From NCBI RefSeq assembly GCF_040676675.1, contig NZ_JBFAPK010000002.1, positions 124,001 to 188,000 on the forward strand: a stretch of DNA of 64,000 bases. Direction: 5' to 3'. The notes below the pieces were generated by a model. It worked only from the letters and a program-made list of their open reading frames with translations. It was not told the origin of the DNA and searched no databases. Source of the stretch: JBFAPK01 sp040676675 (GTDB lineage: Bacteria; Actinomycetota; Actinomycetes; Mycobacteriales; Micromonosporaceae). Numbering within the stretch: position 1 is the stretch's first letter; every line of letters begins with the position of its first letter. Positions 43,284-52,162 of this stretch are shown one piece after another. The position numbers and the translations under genes are program-made.

Positions 43284-44011
43284 ACCGACGGGTACGGCTG
43301 CTCGTCTTCGCCGTCGGCGCCGCCGGGCTCGCGGCGATGTTCGCGCTCGCGGTCGCGGGGATGCCGCCGTTCGGCGGGGCCGCGCACCCGTACCGCGACC
43401 TCGCGGTGCCGGCTGCGCTGGGGCACGCCACCGCCAACGTGGTCGCCTCGGTCACCTTCGACCAGCGCGGGCTGGACACGCTGGGCGAGGAGGTCATCCT
43501 GCTCGCGTCGGTGATCGGGGCGGCGGCGCTGCTGCGCACCCGGCCGGGCGAGCACGAGCACCATCCGCTGGCCGACCCGAGGCAACCGGAGGCGGTCGCG
43601 CTCGTCGCGTACCTGCTGCTGCCGCTGATCCTGCTGATCGGACTGAACCTGGTCGTGCACGGGCACCTCACGCCCGGCGGCGGCTTCCAGGGCGGCGTCG
43701 TGCTCGCCACCGGGCTGCACCTGCTCTACCTCTCCGGCGGTTACCGCAGCCTGCGCCGGCTGCGCCCGATCGAGTGGTACCAGTGGGTCGAGGGGGCCAG
43801 CACCCTCGCCTTCGCCGGGGTCGGGCTCGGCGGGCTCGCGCTCGGCGCCGGCCTGCTCGCCAACGTGCTGCCGTACGGGCCGTTCCAGCAGCTCCTGTCC
43901 GCCGGCACGGTGCCGGTGCTCAACGTCGTCGTCGGCCTGGCGGTGGGCGCCGGGGCGGTCGTGCTGCTCGGCCAGTTCCTCACCCAGGCCGTCGCCGAGG
44001 AGAGGCGGTAG
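43280..44011 (+). CDS. mrpB: Mrp/Mnh antiporter subunit B (MbhE + MnhB fusion)
   Basis: A 243-residue protein in two parts. The first 90 residues (HATANVVASVTFDQRGLDTLGEE) correspond to the MbhE-like C-terminal piece of MrpA. The remainder is MnhB, with NLVVHGHLTPGGGFQGGVVL as its hallmark. GTG 43280 overlaps the preceding stop. The fusion supplies an MrpA fragment although no full MrpA gene is present. Confidence 0.85.
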   Translation: MNRRVRLLVFAVGAAGLAAMFALAVAGMPPFGGAAHPYRDLAVPAALGHATANVVASVTFDQRGLDTLGEEVILLASVIGAAALLRTRPGEHEHHPLADPRQPEAVALVAYLLLPLILLIGLNLVVHGHLTPGGGFQGGVVLATGLHLLYLSGGYRSLRRLRPIEWYQWVEGASTLAFAGVGLGGLALGAGLLANVLPYGPFQQLLSAGTVPVLNVVVGLAVGAGAVVLLGQFLTQAVAEERR

Positions 44012-44013
44012 CG

Positions 44014-44361
44014 GTGCGGGTGCTGGCGTACGGCGTCGCCGGCTGGTTGGTCCTCGTCGGGGCCCTCGGCATCGTCCGCAGCCACAACCTGGTGCACACC
44101 GCCGTCAGCCTGTCGGTGTCGCAGTCCGGCACGTACGTGCTGCTGCTCGCCGTCGGCTACCAGTGGGACGCCCCCGCCCCGGTCTTCAGCCCCGGCTCGC
44201 CGGTCAGCCTCCCGGTGGTGGACCCCGTCGTGCAGGCCCTCGCCTTCACCGACATCGTCGTCTCGGCGACGGTCACCGCGCTGCTGCTGGCGCTCGCGAT
44301 CCAGGTGGACAAGACCCACCGCACGGTCGACCCGGACCGGTTGCAGAGCCTGCGGGGCTGA
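44014..44361 (+). CDS. mrpC: Mrp/Mnh antiporter subunit C (NuoK-like)
   Basis: A 115-residue NuoK-like subunit with three helices: GALGIVRSHNLVHTAVSLSV, SQSGTYVLLLAVGYQ, and the conserved DPVVQALAFTDIVVSATVTA. GTG 44014, two bases after the mrpB stop. NuoK-type subunits contain a proton-channel helix; here the VVDPVVQALAFTDIV element is intact. Confidence 0.9.
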   Translation: MRVLAYGVAGWLVLVGALGIVRSHNLVHTAVSLSVSQSGTYVLLLAVGYQWDAPAPVFSPGSPVSLPVVDPVVQALAFTDIVVSATVTALLLALAIQVDKTHRTVDPDRLQSLRG

Positions 44362-44362
44362 G

Positions 44363-46189
44363 GTGCGGCCCGAGTCGCTGAGCGGGCTGGCGCCGCTGGC
44401 CGTGGTACTGCCGATCGTCGCCGCCGGTCTGGTGCTGGTGGCCGGTGAACGGGTGCCGCGCCCGGCCGTGGACGTCTTCGCCATCGGTACCGCCGTCGTC
44501 GTCGCCACCCTGACGAGCGCCCTGGTCGCGGCCACGGTCGGCGGACGGGCGGTGGAGTGGGCCGGCGGGTGGCGCCCGCGCGAGGGCGTCTCGGTCGGCG
44601 TGGTGCTGGTCGCCGACCCGTTCGGCGCCGGCCTGGCCTGCCTGGCCGCCCTGCTGAGCTGCTGCGCGCTGCTCTACAGCTACCGGTACCTGGAGGACGC
44701 CGAGGCCCACTACCAGGCGCTGATGCTGCTCTTCCTGGCCGGGATGACCGGCTTCGCGCTCAGCGGCGACCTGTTCAACATGTTCGTCTTCTTCGAGCTG
44801 ATGGGGGCCGCCGCGTACGCGCTGACCGGCCTGCGCATCGAGGAGCCGGACTCGGTGCAGGGCGGGTTCAACTTCGCGGTGGTGAACTCGCTCGGGGCGT
44901 ACCTGATGCTGACCGGGATCGGGCTGCTCTACGCGCGTACCGGCCAGCTCGGCCTCGCACCGCTGGGCGCCGCGCTGTCCGGACGCCCGGCGGACGGGCT
45001 CGTGGTCGCCGCGTTCGTCCTGGTGCTCACGGGTTTCCTGGTCAAGGCCGCGATGGTGCCGCTGCACTTCTGGCTCGCCGACGCGCACGCCGTGGCGCCG
45101 ACGCCGGTCTGCGTACTGATGTCGGGCGTCATGGTGGAGCTGGGTGTCTACGCGGTGGCCCGGGTGCACACCACGGTCTTCGCGGCGACCGTCCCGGCGT
45201 CGGCGGTGCGGCCCGCGTTCCTGACCCTCGGCGTGCTGACCGCCGTGCTGGGCAGCGTCATGTGCCTCGGCCAGCGGCACCTCAAGCGGCTGCTGGCGTA
45301 CTCCACCATCGCGCACGTCGGCCTCTTCCTGATCGGCGTGGCGATCGGCGATCCCGACTCCGTCGCCGGCACCGCCCTCTACGTGCTCGGCCACGCCGGC
45401 GTGAAGGGCGCCCTCTTCCTGGTCGCCGGGGCGCTGCTGAGCCGGTTCCAGACCCTCGACGAGGGCCAGCTCTACGGCCGGGGCGGCGGCTGGCGCAACA
45501 CCGGCACCTGGTACTTCCTGCTCGGCGGCCTGGCGCTGGCGGGGCTGCCCCCGGCCGGACCGGGACTGGGCAAGGCGGTCGCGGAGGAGGCGGCCGAGGC
45601 CGCCGGCCACCCCTGGCTCGTCGCGGTCTTCGTGCTGGTCTCGGCGGCCACCGGCGGGGCCGTGCTCCGGGCCGGCGTACGGATCTTCCTCGGCCGGGGG
45701 CGCCGACCCAGCGCGGCGCACCCGGAGCAGGCCACCGGCGCCGCGCGGGAGTCGGAGACCGAGAGCCGTCCGTCCCGTACCCCGGTCACGATGCTGCTGG
45801 CGATCGGGCTGCTGCTGGCCGGCGGCGCGGCGGTGGGGGTGGTGCCGGCGCTGGCCGCCGGGGCGAGCCGCGGCGCCGAGCTCTTCACGGACCGCGACGG
45901 GTACCTGGGCCAGGTGCTGTCCGGGGCGCGCCCGGCCGGCACCTCCGCCGCGCCCGCCGTCGGCTGGAGCCCGGCCGGGGTGCTGCTGGGGCTGCTCTCG
46001 GCCGCCCTGGCCCTCGCCATCGCCGCGCTCTTCCTGCGTCCGGGGCCCGCCCGGGCCGCGCTGGCCCGGCTCGACGGGCCCATGCTGCTGCTGCGGCGGC
46101 TGCACTCGGGCCACGTCGGGGACTACGTCGCGTGGCTGTTCCTCGGTGCCGCGCTGCTGGCCGCCCTCGTCGGAGTGCCCCTGCTTTGA
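44363..46189 (+). CDS. mrpD: Mrp/Mnh antiporter subunit D (NuoM/N-like)
   Basis: A 608-residue, about 14-helix proton-translocating subunit. The NuoM/MrpD core includes FNMFVFFELMGAAAYALTG with the conserved glutamate and KAAMVPLHFWLADAHAVAP with the channel lysine. RLLAYSTIAHVGLFLIG and a later lysine-bearing helix (HAGVKGALFLVAG) follow. The C-terminal segment SGHVGDYVAWLFLGAALL is typical of MnhD. It is the only large antiporter-type subunit in the operon. Its TGA at 46187-46189 is immediately next to, or part of, the end of the IS605-type element. Confidence 0.9.
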   Translation: MRPESLSGLAPLAVVLPIVAAGLVLVAGERVPRPAVDVFAIGTAVVVATLTSALVAATVGGRAVEWAGGWRPREGVSVGVVLVADPFGAGLACLAALLSCCALLYSYRYLEDAEAHYQALMLLFLAGMTGFALSGDLFNMFVFFELMGAAAYALTGLRIEEPDSVQGGFNFAVVNSLGAYLMLTGIGLLYARTGQLGLAPLGAALSGRPADGLVVAAFVLVLTGFLVKAAMVPLHFWLADAHAVAPTPVCVLMSGVMVELGVYAVARVHTTVFAATVPASAVRPAFLTLGVLTAVLGSVMCLGQRHLKRLLAYSTIAHVGLFLIGVAIGDPDSVAGTALYVLGHAGVKGALFLVAGALLSRFQTLDEGQLYGRGGGWRNTGTWYFLLGGLALAGLPPAGPGLGKAVAEEAAEAAGHPWLVAVFVLVSAATGGAVLRAGVRIFLGRGRRPSAAHPEQATGAARESETESRPSRTPVTMLLAIGLLLAGGAAVGVVPALAAGASRGAELFTDRDGYLGQVLSGARPAGTSAAPAVGWSPAGVLLGLLSAALALAIAALFLRPGPARAALARLDGPMLLLRRLHSGHVGDYVAWLFLGAALLAALVGVPLL

Positions 46190-46202
46190 CATCCTCTCTG
46201 CC

Positions 46203-47447
46203 CTAAAGGGCGGAGATTCCCTCCACGCTGCGTGTGGAACACGCGGCGTCCGGGTGGGTTACCGCTTCGCCGCGCGGTGCCGGGACGAGTCCCGGTCTTA
46301 CCTGCGCTCCACGGTCGTTTCCGTTGTCCGCCTGCCCGGCGGCCAACACATTCAGTGCCGCGTTCACGTCCCGGTCGTGGGCTGCTCCGCAGGGACAGTC
46401 CCACGCTCGGACGTTGAGTGCCATCTTCTCGTTGATCCGGCCACACTGCGAGCACATGCGGGTGGACGGGAAGAACCTGTCCACCCTGCCGAAGGTGCGC
46501 CTGTACCGGGCCGCCTTGTACTCCAGCATGGCGGTGAAGCTGGCCCAGCACGCGTCGTGCACCGACGTGGCGAGCCGGGTCCGGCCGAGACCGACAACGC
46601 ACAGGTCCTCGACGTAGATCGCTTGGTTCTCGCGGATGATCGCCGTGGACAGCTTGTGCTGCCAGTCCCGCCGGGTGTCGGCCACCCGCGCGTGGGCGCG
46701 AGCGACCTTGACGACGGCCTTCTTGCGGTTCTGACTCCCGCGTTGCTTGCGGGACAGGTCCTGCTGCAACCGCTTGAGCTTGCGGGCCGCGCGGCGCAGG
46801 AACTTCGGCGCCGTTATCTTCGTGCCGTCGGACATGACCGCGAAGTGAGTCAAGCCCAGGTCGATGCCGATCTCGGAGTCGACCGGCGGCAGCGTCTCGT
46901 CCTGGCTGGCCTGCACGACGAACGAGGCGAAGTACCGACCGGCCGCGTCCTTGATGATCGCCACGCTGGATGGGTCCGACGGCAACGTGCGCGACCAACG
47001 CACCGCAAGGTCGCCGATCTTCGGCAGCCGCAGACGACCGTTGTCGAGGACCTTGAACCGTGAGTTCCTGGTGAACCGGATGGCCTGCCGGTTGTCCTTG
47101 CGGGACCGCAACCGTGGCGGTGCGATCTTGCGGCCCTTGCGGTTGCCGGTGACAGAGGCGAAGAAGTTGCGGTAGGCGGTGTTCAGGTCCGCAAGGGCCT
47201 GCTGCAACACCACCGCCGACACCTCGCCCAGCCACGCACGCTGCGGCGTCAGCTTCGCCTCGGTGATGATCTGGCGGGACAACTCGCCGTCGGAGATGTA
47301 CTTTTCACCCGCCTCCCGGGCCTGCCGGCGTAGCCTGAGTCCGTCGTTGAACACTACCCGCGCGCACCCGAACGCCCTGGCCAGCTCGATCTGCTGGCGG
47401 GGCGTCGGGTACACGCGAAACTGGTACCGCAGCTGCACGACAGTCAC
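46203..47447 (-). CDS. tnpB: TnpB, IS605-type RNA-guided nuclease
   Basis: A 414-residue TnpB, close to typical length. RuvC-like motifs are intact: GIDLGLTHFAV (first Asp), IYVEDLCV (Glu) and HDRDVNAALN (last Asp). A zinc ribbon lies between them, CSQCG and CPCG. The N-terminal helix-turn-helix/wedge region (RYQFRVYPTPRQQIELA) is complete. TnpB proteins cut DNA using a guide RNA made from the right end of the element, here the region around and beyond 46203. The stop codon falls inside the end hairpin. Lower GC than its neighbours. Confidence 0.92.
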   Translation of the reverse strand: MTVVQLRYQFRVYPTPRQQIELARAFGCARVVFNDGLRLRRQAREAGEKYISDGELSRQIITEAKLTPQRAWLGEVSAVVLQQALADLNTAYRNFFASVTGNRKGRKIAPPRLRSRKDNRQAIRFTRNSRFKVLDNGRLRLPKIGDLAVRWSRTLPSDPSSVAIIKDAAGRYFASFVVQASQDETLPPVDSEIGIDLGLTHFAVMSDGTKITAPKFLRRAARKLKRLQQDLSRKQRGSQNRKKAVVKVARAHARVADTRRDWQHKLSTAIIRENQAIYVEDLCVVGLGRTRLATSVHDACWASFTAMLEYKAARYRRTFGRVDRFFPSTRMCSQCGRINEKMALNVRAWDCPCGAAHDRDVNAALNVLAAGQADNGNDRGAQVRPGLVPAPRGEAVTHPDAACSTRSVEGISAL

Positions 47448-47506
47448 TGTGCCATGTTGGTTCAGAGCTTGAAGACATACACACTGGTAGACACTGTGTT
47501 TTCGCG

Positions 47507-47893
47507 ATGCACGTCCACTTGGTTTTCGTCACGAAGGTCCGACACAAGGTGTTCACCGACCGGCACCTGACGCGCATGGAGGCAATCATGCGGGACGTGT
47601 GCCGCGACTTCGAGGCGAAGCTGGTCGAGTTCAACGGCGAGAACAACCACGTCCACCCGCTGGTGAACTTCCCACCCAAGGTGGCGGTAGCCAGGCTGGT
47701 CAACAGCCTCAAGGGCGTGTCCTCGCGACGGCTGCGACAAGAATTCCCCGACCTCGCACGCCACTACTACCAGGCCAACAAACTCTGGTCCGGCTCGTAC
47801 CTCGCCGGCTCCGTCGGCGGGGCACCGCGCAGCGTCGTGAAGCAGTACATCGAGCAGCAGAACCGCCCAGGCCAAGGCACCGCCCGGGCCTAG
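47507..47893 (+). CDS. tnpA: TnpA, IS200-type Y1 transposase (5' end frameshifted)
   Basis: A 128-residue HUH single-strand transposase. ATG 47507 starts inside the conserved N-terminus (HVHLVFVTK). The HUH motif is NHVHPLVNF, where relatives have NHVHLLV, and the catalytic tyrosine is in VVKQYIEQQNRP. Upstream in the same frame TGRHCVFA is encoded, a family sequence, but without a start codon. A matching start (ATG 47454, MLVQSLKTY) is in another frame, so one base seems lost near 47481. The protein is likely crippled or unmade. Confidence 0.82.
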   Translation: MHVHLVFVTKVRHKVFTDRHLTRMEAIMRDVCRDFEAKLVEFNGENNHVHPLVNFPPKVAVARLVNSLKGVSSRRLRQEFPDLARHYYQANKLWSGSYLAGSVGGAPRSVVKQYIEQQNRPGQGTARA

Positions 47894-48031
47894 CCGCCCT
47901 CCCAACACGGGCCTTCACCCCCCGGCCTGAAGGCCAGAGCACCGGCCCGCATTCTGGTAGCGCGGGGACTAGTCCGACGCATTTTCCGCCACTTCAGGAA
48001 CATAAGCCATGATTTCCGGCATCATGGGCGA

Positions 48032-48949
48032 GTGGTGAATCGTCGAGGGACCCAGCGCTCCTCCGCCCGGCCCGGCCCGGTACCGCGTACCCCGCTCACC
48101 GGTCCGGCGCGCGCCGCGGCGGACCGCCGTACCGTGGGCTGGCTGGCCGCCGGACTCACGGGCGGCGCGGTCCCGGCGGGCCTGCTGCTCGCCCCGGCCG
48201 ACGCGGTGCAGGGCGGGGCGCAACGGTTGATGTACCTGCACGTCCCGGCGGCCTGGACCGCCTACCTGGCCTTCGGCGCGGTGCTGGTCGGCGGCGCCGG
48301 CTACCTGCGCACCGGTGACCTGCGCTGGGACCGGTGCGCACGGGTCGCCGCGGAGATCGGCGTCGCCCTGACCGCGATCACCATCGCCGTCGGTGCCCTC
48401 TGGGGACGGGCCGTCTGGGGCACCTGGTGGGCCTGGGACCCACGGCTGGTCAGCACCGCCCTGCTGCTGATCGTCTACATCGGACAGCTCGCCCTGCGCG
48501 ACGCCGTGGCCGAGGCCGGGCGCCACCGTGACCCGGCCGGGCCGGACGCGCACCGCGCCGCCCGCTGGGCCGCCCTCGCCGGCATCGCCGGTTTCGCGCT
48601 GGTGCCGGTGGTGCACTTCTCGGTCGTCTGGTGGCGCTCGCTGCACCAGCCCGCCACGGTCCTCGCCCCGCACCGGCCGCCCATCGACGCGCTGATGGCG
48701 GCGGCGCTGCTGCTCAGCCTGGCCGCCGTCACCAGCACCGCGTTCTGGGTCTTCCTCCGCCGCCTCGCCGCGATCGAGGAGAGCGCGGACGCGGCGGCGC
48801 CCGGCCGCCCGGGGTCGGCCACCGACGGTCCGCCGGTGGTCGACGTCGCACCGGGGACCGGCATCCCGCCGGTGGTCGGCACCCCGGCGGCGGCCAATCT
48901 CCCCCGGACGGCCGGCGCCGCGTCGACGGTCGTGGCGGGCGGCCGGTGA
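48032..48949 (+). CDS. ccmC: CcmC-like heme transport protein
   Basis: A 305-residue membrane protein of the CcmC/CcmF/CcsA heme-handling family. Six hydrophobic segments and the tryptophan-rich WGTWWAWDPRLVS motif that holds heme, with flanking histidines (LMYLHVPAAW and VPVVHFSVVWW). The length of the core fits CcmC; the last 80 residues are a Pro/Ala-rich tail. GTG 48032 (or 48035). First gene of a five-gene ccm operon placed beside the cytochrome genes it would serve. Confidence 0.88.
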   Translation: MVNRRGTQRSSARPGPVPRTPLTGPARAAADRRTVGWLAAGLTGGAVPAGLLLAPADAVQGGAQRLMYLHVPAAWTAYLAFGAVLVGGAGYLRTGDLRWDRCARVAAEIGVALTAITIAVGALWGRAVWGTWWAWDPRLVSTALLLIVYIGQLALRDAVAEAGRHRDPAGPDAHRAARWAALAGIAGFALVPVVHFSVVWWRSLHQPATVLAPHRPPIDALMAAALLLSLAAVTSTAFWVFLRRLAAIEESADAAAPGRPGSATDGPPVVDVAPGTGIPPVVGTPAAANLPRTAGAASTVVAGGR

Positions 48950-49383
48950 TCCGGCCGACCCGGGCCCGGCTGACCCTGGCCACGGCGGTGCTCGCCGGTA
49001 CCGGGCTGCTCGCGTACGGCGGGCTGCGCGGCACCCTCACCTACTACCGCACGCCCGCCGAGGTACGCGCCGACCCCGAGGCCCGGCACGCCACGACCCG
49101 GCTGGCCGGCGCCGTCGTGCCCGGTTCGGTCCGGCACGAGGGGGCGCAGACGGTGTTCCGGCTCGCCGCGGGTGGGGAGCAGATCACGGTACGGCAGCAC
49201 GGCGCGCCCCCGGAGACGTTCCGCGAGGGACAGGACGCCGTCGTCGAGGGGGTCCTCGGGGCGGACGGCGTCTTCCGCTCCGAGCGGCTGCTCGTCCGGC
49301 ACGGCAACGAGTACCGCCCCGCCGGCCCGACCCCGCCGGCCGACCGGTCCGGCGCGATCGCCGGCCCACGGGCCGCCGGATGA
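48946..49383 (+). CDS. ccmE: CcmE-like periplasmic heme chaperone
   Basis: A 145-residue membrane-anchored beta-barrel heme chaperone. An N-terminal hydrophobic anchor precedes AYGGLRGTLTYYRTPAEV, then GAVVPGSVRHEG and EGVLGADGVFRSERLLVRH. The heme-linking histidine is in VRHGNEYRP, which parallels the AKHDExY motif of CcmE. GTG 48946 overlaps the ccmC stop and its stop overlaps ccmF. Confidence 0.88.
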   Translation: MIRPTRARLTLATAVLAGTGLLAYGGLRGTLTYYRTPAEVRADPEARHATTRLAGAVVPGSVRHEGAQTVFRLAAGGEQITVRQHGAPPETFREGQDAVVEGVLGADGVFRSERLLVRHGNEYRPAGPTPPADRSGAIAGPRAAG

Positions 49384-51461
49384 CCGGACAGCTCGGCGCG
49401 GTCTCGCTCGGCGCCGGCGTCGCCGCGTCGGTCGCCGCCACGCTGCTCTGGCTCCGCCTGGCGCTCGCCCCCGACGCGCCCCGGAGCGCGGTGCGCGCGG
49501 CGCGGCTCGCCACCGGCGCCTGCCTGCTCGCCGCGGCGCTCGCCTGCGGTGCGCTGGAGTGGGCGCTGCTGCGGCACGACCTCGGCATCCGGTTCGTCGC
49601 CGAGAACGGCGGCCGGCAGGTGCCGACCTTCTACACGGTGACCAGTCTCTGGTCCGCCCTGGACGGGTCCCTGCTGCTCTGGCTGCTGATCCTCTGCGGG
49701 TACGCCGCGCTGCTCGGCCGTACCGCCCCGGCCGGCGATCCCCGCCCGCACCGGTACGCCATGACGGTCGTCGGTACCGTGGCGGTCTTCTTCTTCGCCC
49801 TCAGCTACTTCGCGGCCAACCCGTTCCAGGCGGTGCACCCGGTGCCCGCCGACGGACCCGGCCCGAACCCGCTGCTGCGACAGCACCCGGCCATGGGGCT
49901 GCACCCGCCGCTGCTCTACGCCGGCTACCTCGGGCTGGTGGTGCCCTTCGGGTACGCCCTGGCCGGGCTGGTCACCGGCGGGAGCGGCACGGCGTGGATC
50001 CCCGCCGCCCGCTCCTGGACGCTGCGCGCCTGGGCCCTGCTCACCGCCGGCATCGCCCTCGGGGCCTGGTGGTCGTACGCGGTGCTCGGCTGGGGCGGCT
50101 ACTGGGCGTGGGACCCGGTGGAGAACGCCTCGTTGCTGCCCTGGCTCACCAGCACCGCATTCCTGCACGTGATCCGCTCCGGGCGGGCCGGCCGGGGCGG
50201 CGCCTGGCCGGCGGCGCTCGCCTCCGCCAGCTTCCTGCTCGTGCTGGTCGGCACGTTCCTGACCCGCTCCGGGGTGGTGGAGAGCGTGCACGCCTTCACC
50301 GAGTCCGCGCTCGGGCCGATGCTGCTCGGCTTCACGCTGGTCGCCGCGACCGGCACCGTGGTGCTGATCGGCTGGCGGGCCGAACGGCCGTACCCGCCGC
50401 CGGAGGCCCAGCCGCCCGCCCCGGCGCTGGCGTCCCGGGGCGCGGCGCTGCTGGGTAACCGGCTGCTGCTCACGAGCAGCGCGACCGTGCTGCTGGTCGG
50501 CACGCTCTTCCCGGCCGTGGTCGAGGCGGTGACCGGCACCCGCGCGGCGGTGGGCCCCGCCTACTTCGACCGGACGGTGGTGCCGCTGGTGATCGCGCTG
50601 CTCGCGCTGATGGGTCTGGCACCCCGACCGGGGCACGACCGTCCCGGGCCGGTCCGGCGCGTCGCGGTACCGGCCGGCGCGGCGCTGGCGACCGTCGCCG
50701 TCGTCGGGCTGGCCAGCCGTCCCGGACCGATGGCCCTGGCCGCCTTCGGTTGCGCGGCCTTCGCCCTGACCGCCACGGCCGGCAGCCTGACCGCCGCCCT
50801 GACCGAGACGGCCCGCGCCGCCCTGCCCGGCGAACGGCGCGGCCGGCAGGACCCCCGGCGCCGCCTCGCTGGGCTGTGGGGCCGGCGGCGCGCGTTCGGC
50901 GGGCCGCTCGCCCACGCCGGGATCGCACTCGTCGCGATCGGCGTGACCGCCTCGTCGGCGTACCCCGCCTCGGCGGAACGCGAGCTGGCCGTGGGGCAGT
51001 CGGTCCGGGTCGGCGACGCGAGCGCCCGCCTGGTCGCGGTCGACCGGAGCACGGACGGCAACGCCATGCGGGTACGCGCCCGGCTGGCGGTCTCGGTCGC
51101 CGGCCGGCCGGAGCGCCCGGCCGTACCGGCGCTGCTCTACTACCCGCGGCGGGACCTGGCCGTCAGCGTTCCCGCGATCCGCGGCGGCCCGCTGCGCGAC
51201 ACGTACGCCACCGTGGTCGCGGTCTCGGCCGACGGCGGGTCGGCCACGATCCGGCTGGCCGTCAACCCGATGGTCCGGCTGATCTGGGCCGGTGCGGCGC
51301 TCACCGCGCTCGGCGGGCTGCTCGCGGCCGGGCGCCGCCGGGGCGCACCGCGACCGCCCCGGCCGGCGCTGGGTCGTCCACCGCTCCGGCGGACGGGGGT
51401 GCCCGAACCGGGCCCACCGGACCGGGCGGAGGGCGCGACGCTCCGGACGGGACCGCGGTGA
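49380..51461 (+). CDS. ccmF: CcmF-like cytochrome c heme lyase subunit
   Basis: A 693-residue polytopic protein of the CcmF/NrfE family, which attaches heme from CcmE to apocytochrome. Seen: FYTVTSLWSALDGSLLLWLL, HPPLLYAGYLGLVVPF, and the heme motif GWGGYWAWDPVENASLLPWL with nearby histidines. About 14-15 hydrophobic segments precede a C-terminal beta-rich periplasmic domain. ATG 49380 overlaps the ccmE stop. The thioredoxin gene follows with GTGA overlap. Confidence 0.92.
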   Translation: MTGQLGAVSLGAGVAASVAATLLWLRLALAPDAPRSAVRAARLATGACLLAAALACGALEWALLRHDLGIRFVAENGGRQVPTFYTVTSLWSALDGSLLLWLLILCGYAALLGRTAPAGDPRPHRYAMTVVGTVAVFFFALSYFAANPFQAVHPVPADGPGPNPLLRQHPAMGLHPPLLYAGYLGLVVPFGYALAGLVTGGSGTAWIPAARSWTLRAWALLTAGIALGAWWSYAVLGWGGYWAWDPVENASLLPWLTSTAFLHVIRSGRAGRGGAWPAALASASFLLVLVGTFLTRSGVVESVHAFTESALGPMLLGFTLVAATGTVVLIGWRAERPYPPPEAQPPAPALASRGAALLGNRLLLTSSATVLLVGTLFPAVVEAVTGTRAAVGPAYFDRTVVPLVIALLALMGLAPRPGHDRPGPVRRVAVPAGAALATVAVVGLASRPGPMALAAFGCAAFALTATAGSLTAALTETARAALPGERRGRQDPRRRLAGLWGRRRAFGGPLAHAGIALVAIGVTASSAYPASAERELAVGQSVRVGDASARLVAVDRSTDGNAMRVRARLAVSVAGRPERPAVPALLYYPRRDLAVSVPAIRGGPLRDTYATVVAVSADGGSATIRLAVNPMVRLIWAGAALTALGGLLAAGRRRGAPRPPRPALGRPPLRRTGVPEPGPPDRAEGATLRTGPR

Positions 51462-52162
51462 GCGGCCTCCGCCGGTGGCCGGCACGCGGGCTCCGCGCCC
51501 CGCTCCGCGCCCGCCGCCAAGTCCCGCGACCACCCGACCGCCGCCGGGTCCCGCGACCGCCCGGCCCTCTCCTGGTCCCGCGACCGCCCGGCCGCCCCCT
51601 GGTCCCGCTCTCGTTCTACCGGCGCCGGGTGCCGGGGATCGCGCTGCTGGCGCTGCTCGGGGTGGTCGCCCTCGGGCTCGCCCTCACCGCGACCGTCCGG
51701 GAGGGAACCGGCCACGACGGCGGCAGCGCGGGCACGAGCACGGTCGGCCGGCCCGCGCCACCGCTCGCCGGACACACCCTCGCCGGCGAGCCGTTCGATC
51801 TCGCGGCCCAGCACGGCCGGGTGGTGCTGGTCAACCTCTTCGCCTCCTGGTGCGGCCCGTGCCGGGACGAGTTGCCGCTGCTCGCCGCCGCGCAACGGCG
51901 CTGGTCCGACCGGGGCCTGCGGGTGGTCGGGGTGGACGTGCGCGACAGCCCCGAGGCGGTACGGGTCCTGCTCGCCGAGACCGGCAGCACCGAGCTGACC
52001 GTGCTGCCCGACCCGGCCGGAGCGACGGCCGTCGACTGGGGCGCCCGGGGCGTACCGGAGACGTTCCTGGTGGACCGCGATGGGCGCGTCACGCAGCGGG
52101 TGGCCGGACCGGTGACCGCCGGCTGGCTCGACCAGCGGCTCGCCCCGCTGCTGGCGCCGTGA
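51458..52162 (+). CDS. ccmG: CcmG/DsbE-like membrane-anchored thioredoxin
   Basis: A 234-residue protein. A transmembrane anchor (VPGIALLALLGVVALGLALT) precedes a thioredoxin fold with WCGPC in FASWCGPCRDELP and the cis-proline loop GVPETFLVD. It would keep apocytochrome cysteines reduced for heme attachment. The first 55 residues are Pro/Arg-rich and come from an imperfect repeated DNA stretch (51520-51600), so the true start could lie inside it. GTG 51458 is kept because it overlaps the ccmF stop. Confidence 0.88.
   Translation: MSGLRRWPARGLRAPLRARRQVPRPPDRRRVPRPPGPLLVPRPPGRPLVPLSFYRRRVPGIALLALLGVVALGLALTATVREGTGHDGGSAGTSTVGRPAPPLAGHTLAGEPFDLAAQHGRVVLVNLFASWCGPCRDELPLLAAAQRRWSDRGLRVVGVDVRDSPEAVRVLLAETGSTELTVLPDPAGATAVDWGARGVPETFLVDRDGRVTQRVAGPVTAGWLDQRLAPLLAP

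Larger units (their letters stand above)
46187..47945. mobile_element. IS200/IS605-family element
   Basis: Divergent tnpB (minus) and tnpA (plus) genes lie between subterminal hairpins. The right end near tnpB shows GCCC-TAAA-GGGC (46200-46211) followed outward, on the minus strand, by GGATGTCAA. The left end near the tnpA 3' end has GGCCT-GAA-GGCC-type pairing (47924-47935). There are no inverted terminal repeats or target duplication, as expected for single-strand transposition. Exact outer boundaries are uncertain; the right end appears to touch the mrpD stop codon. Confidence 0.75.
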
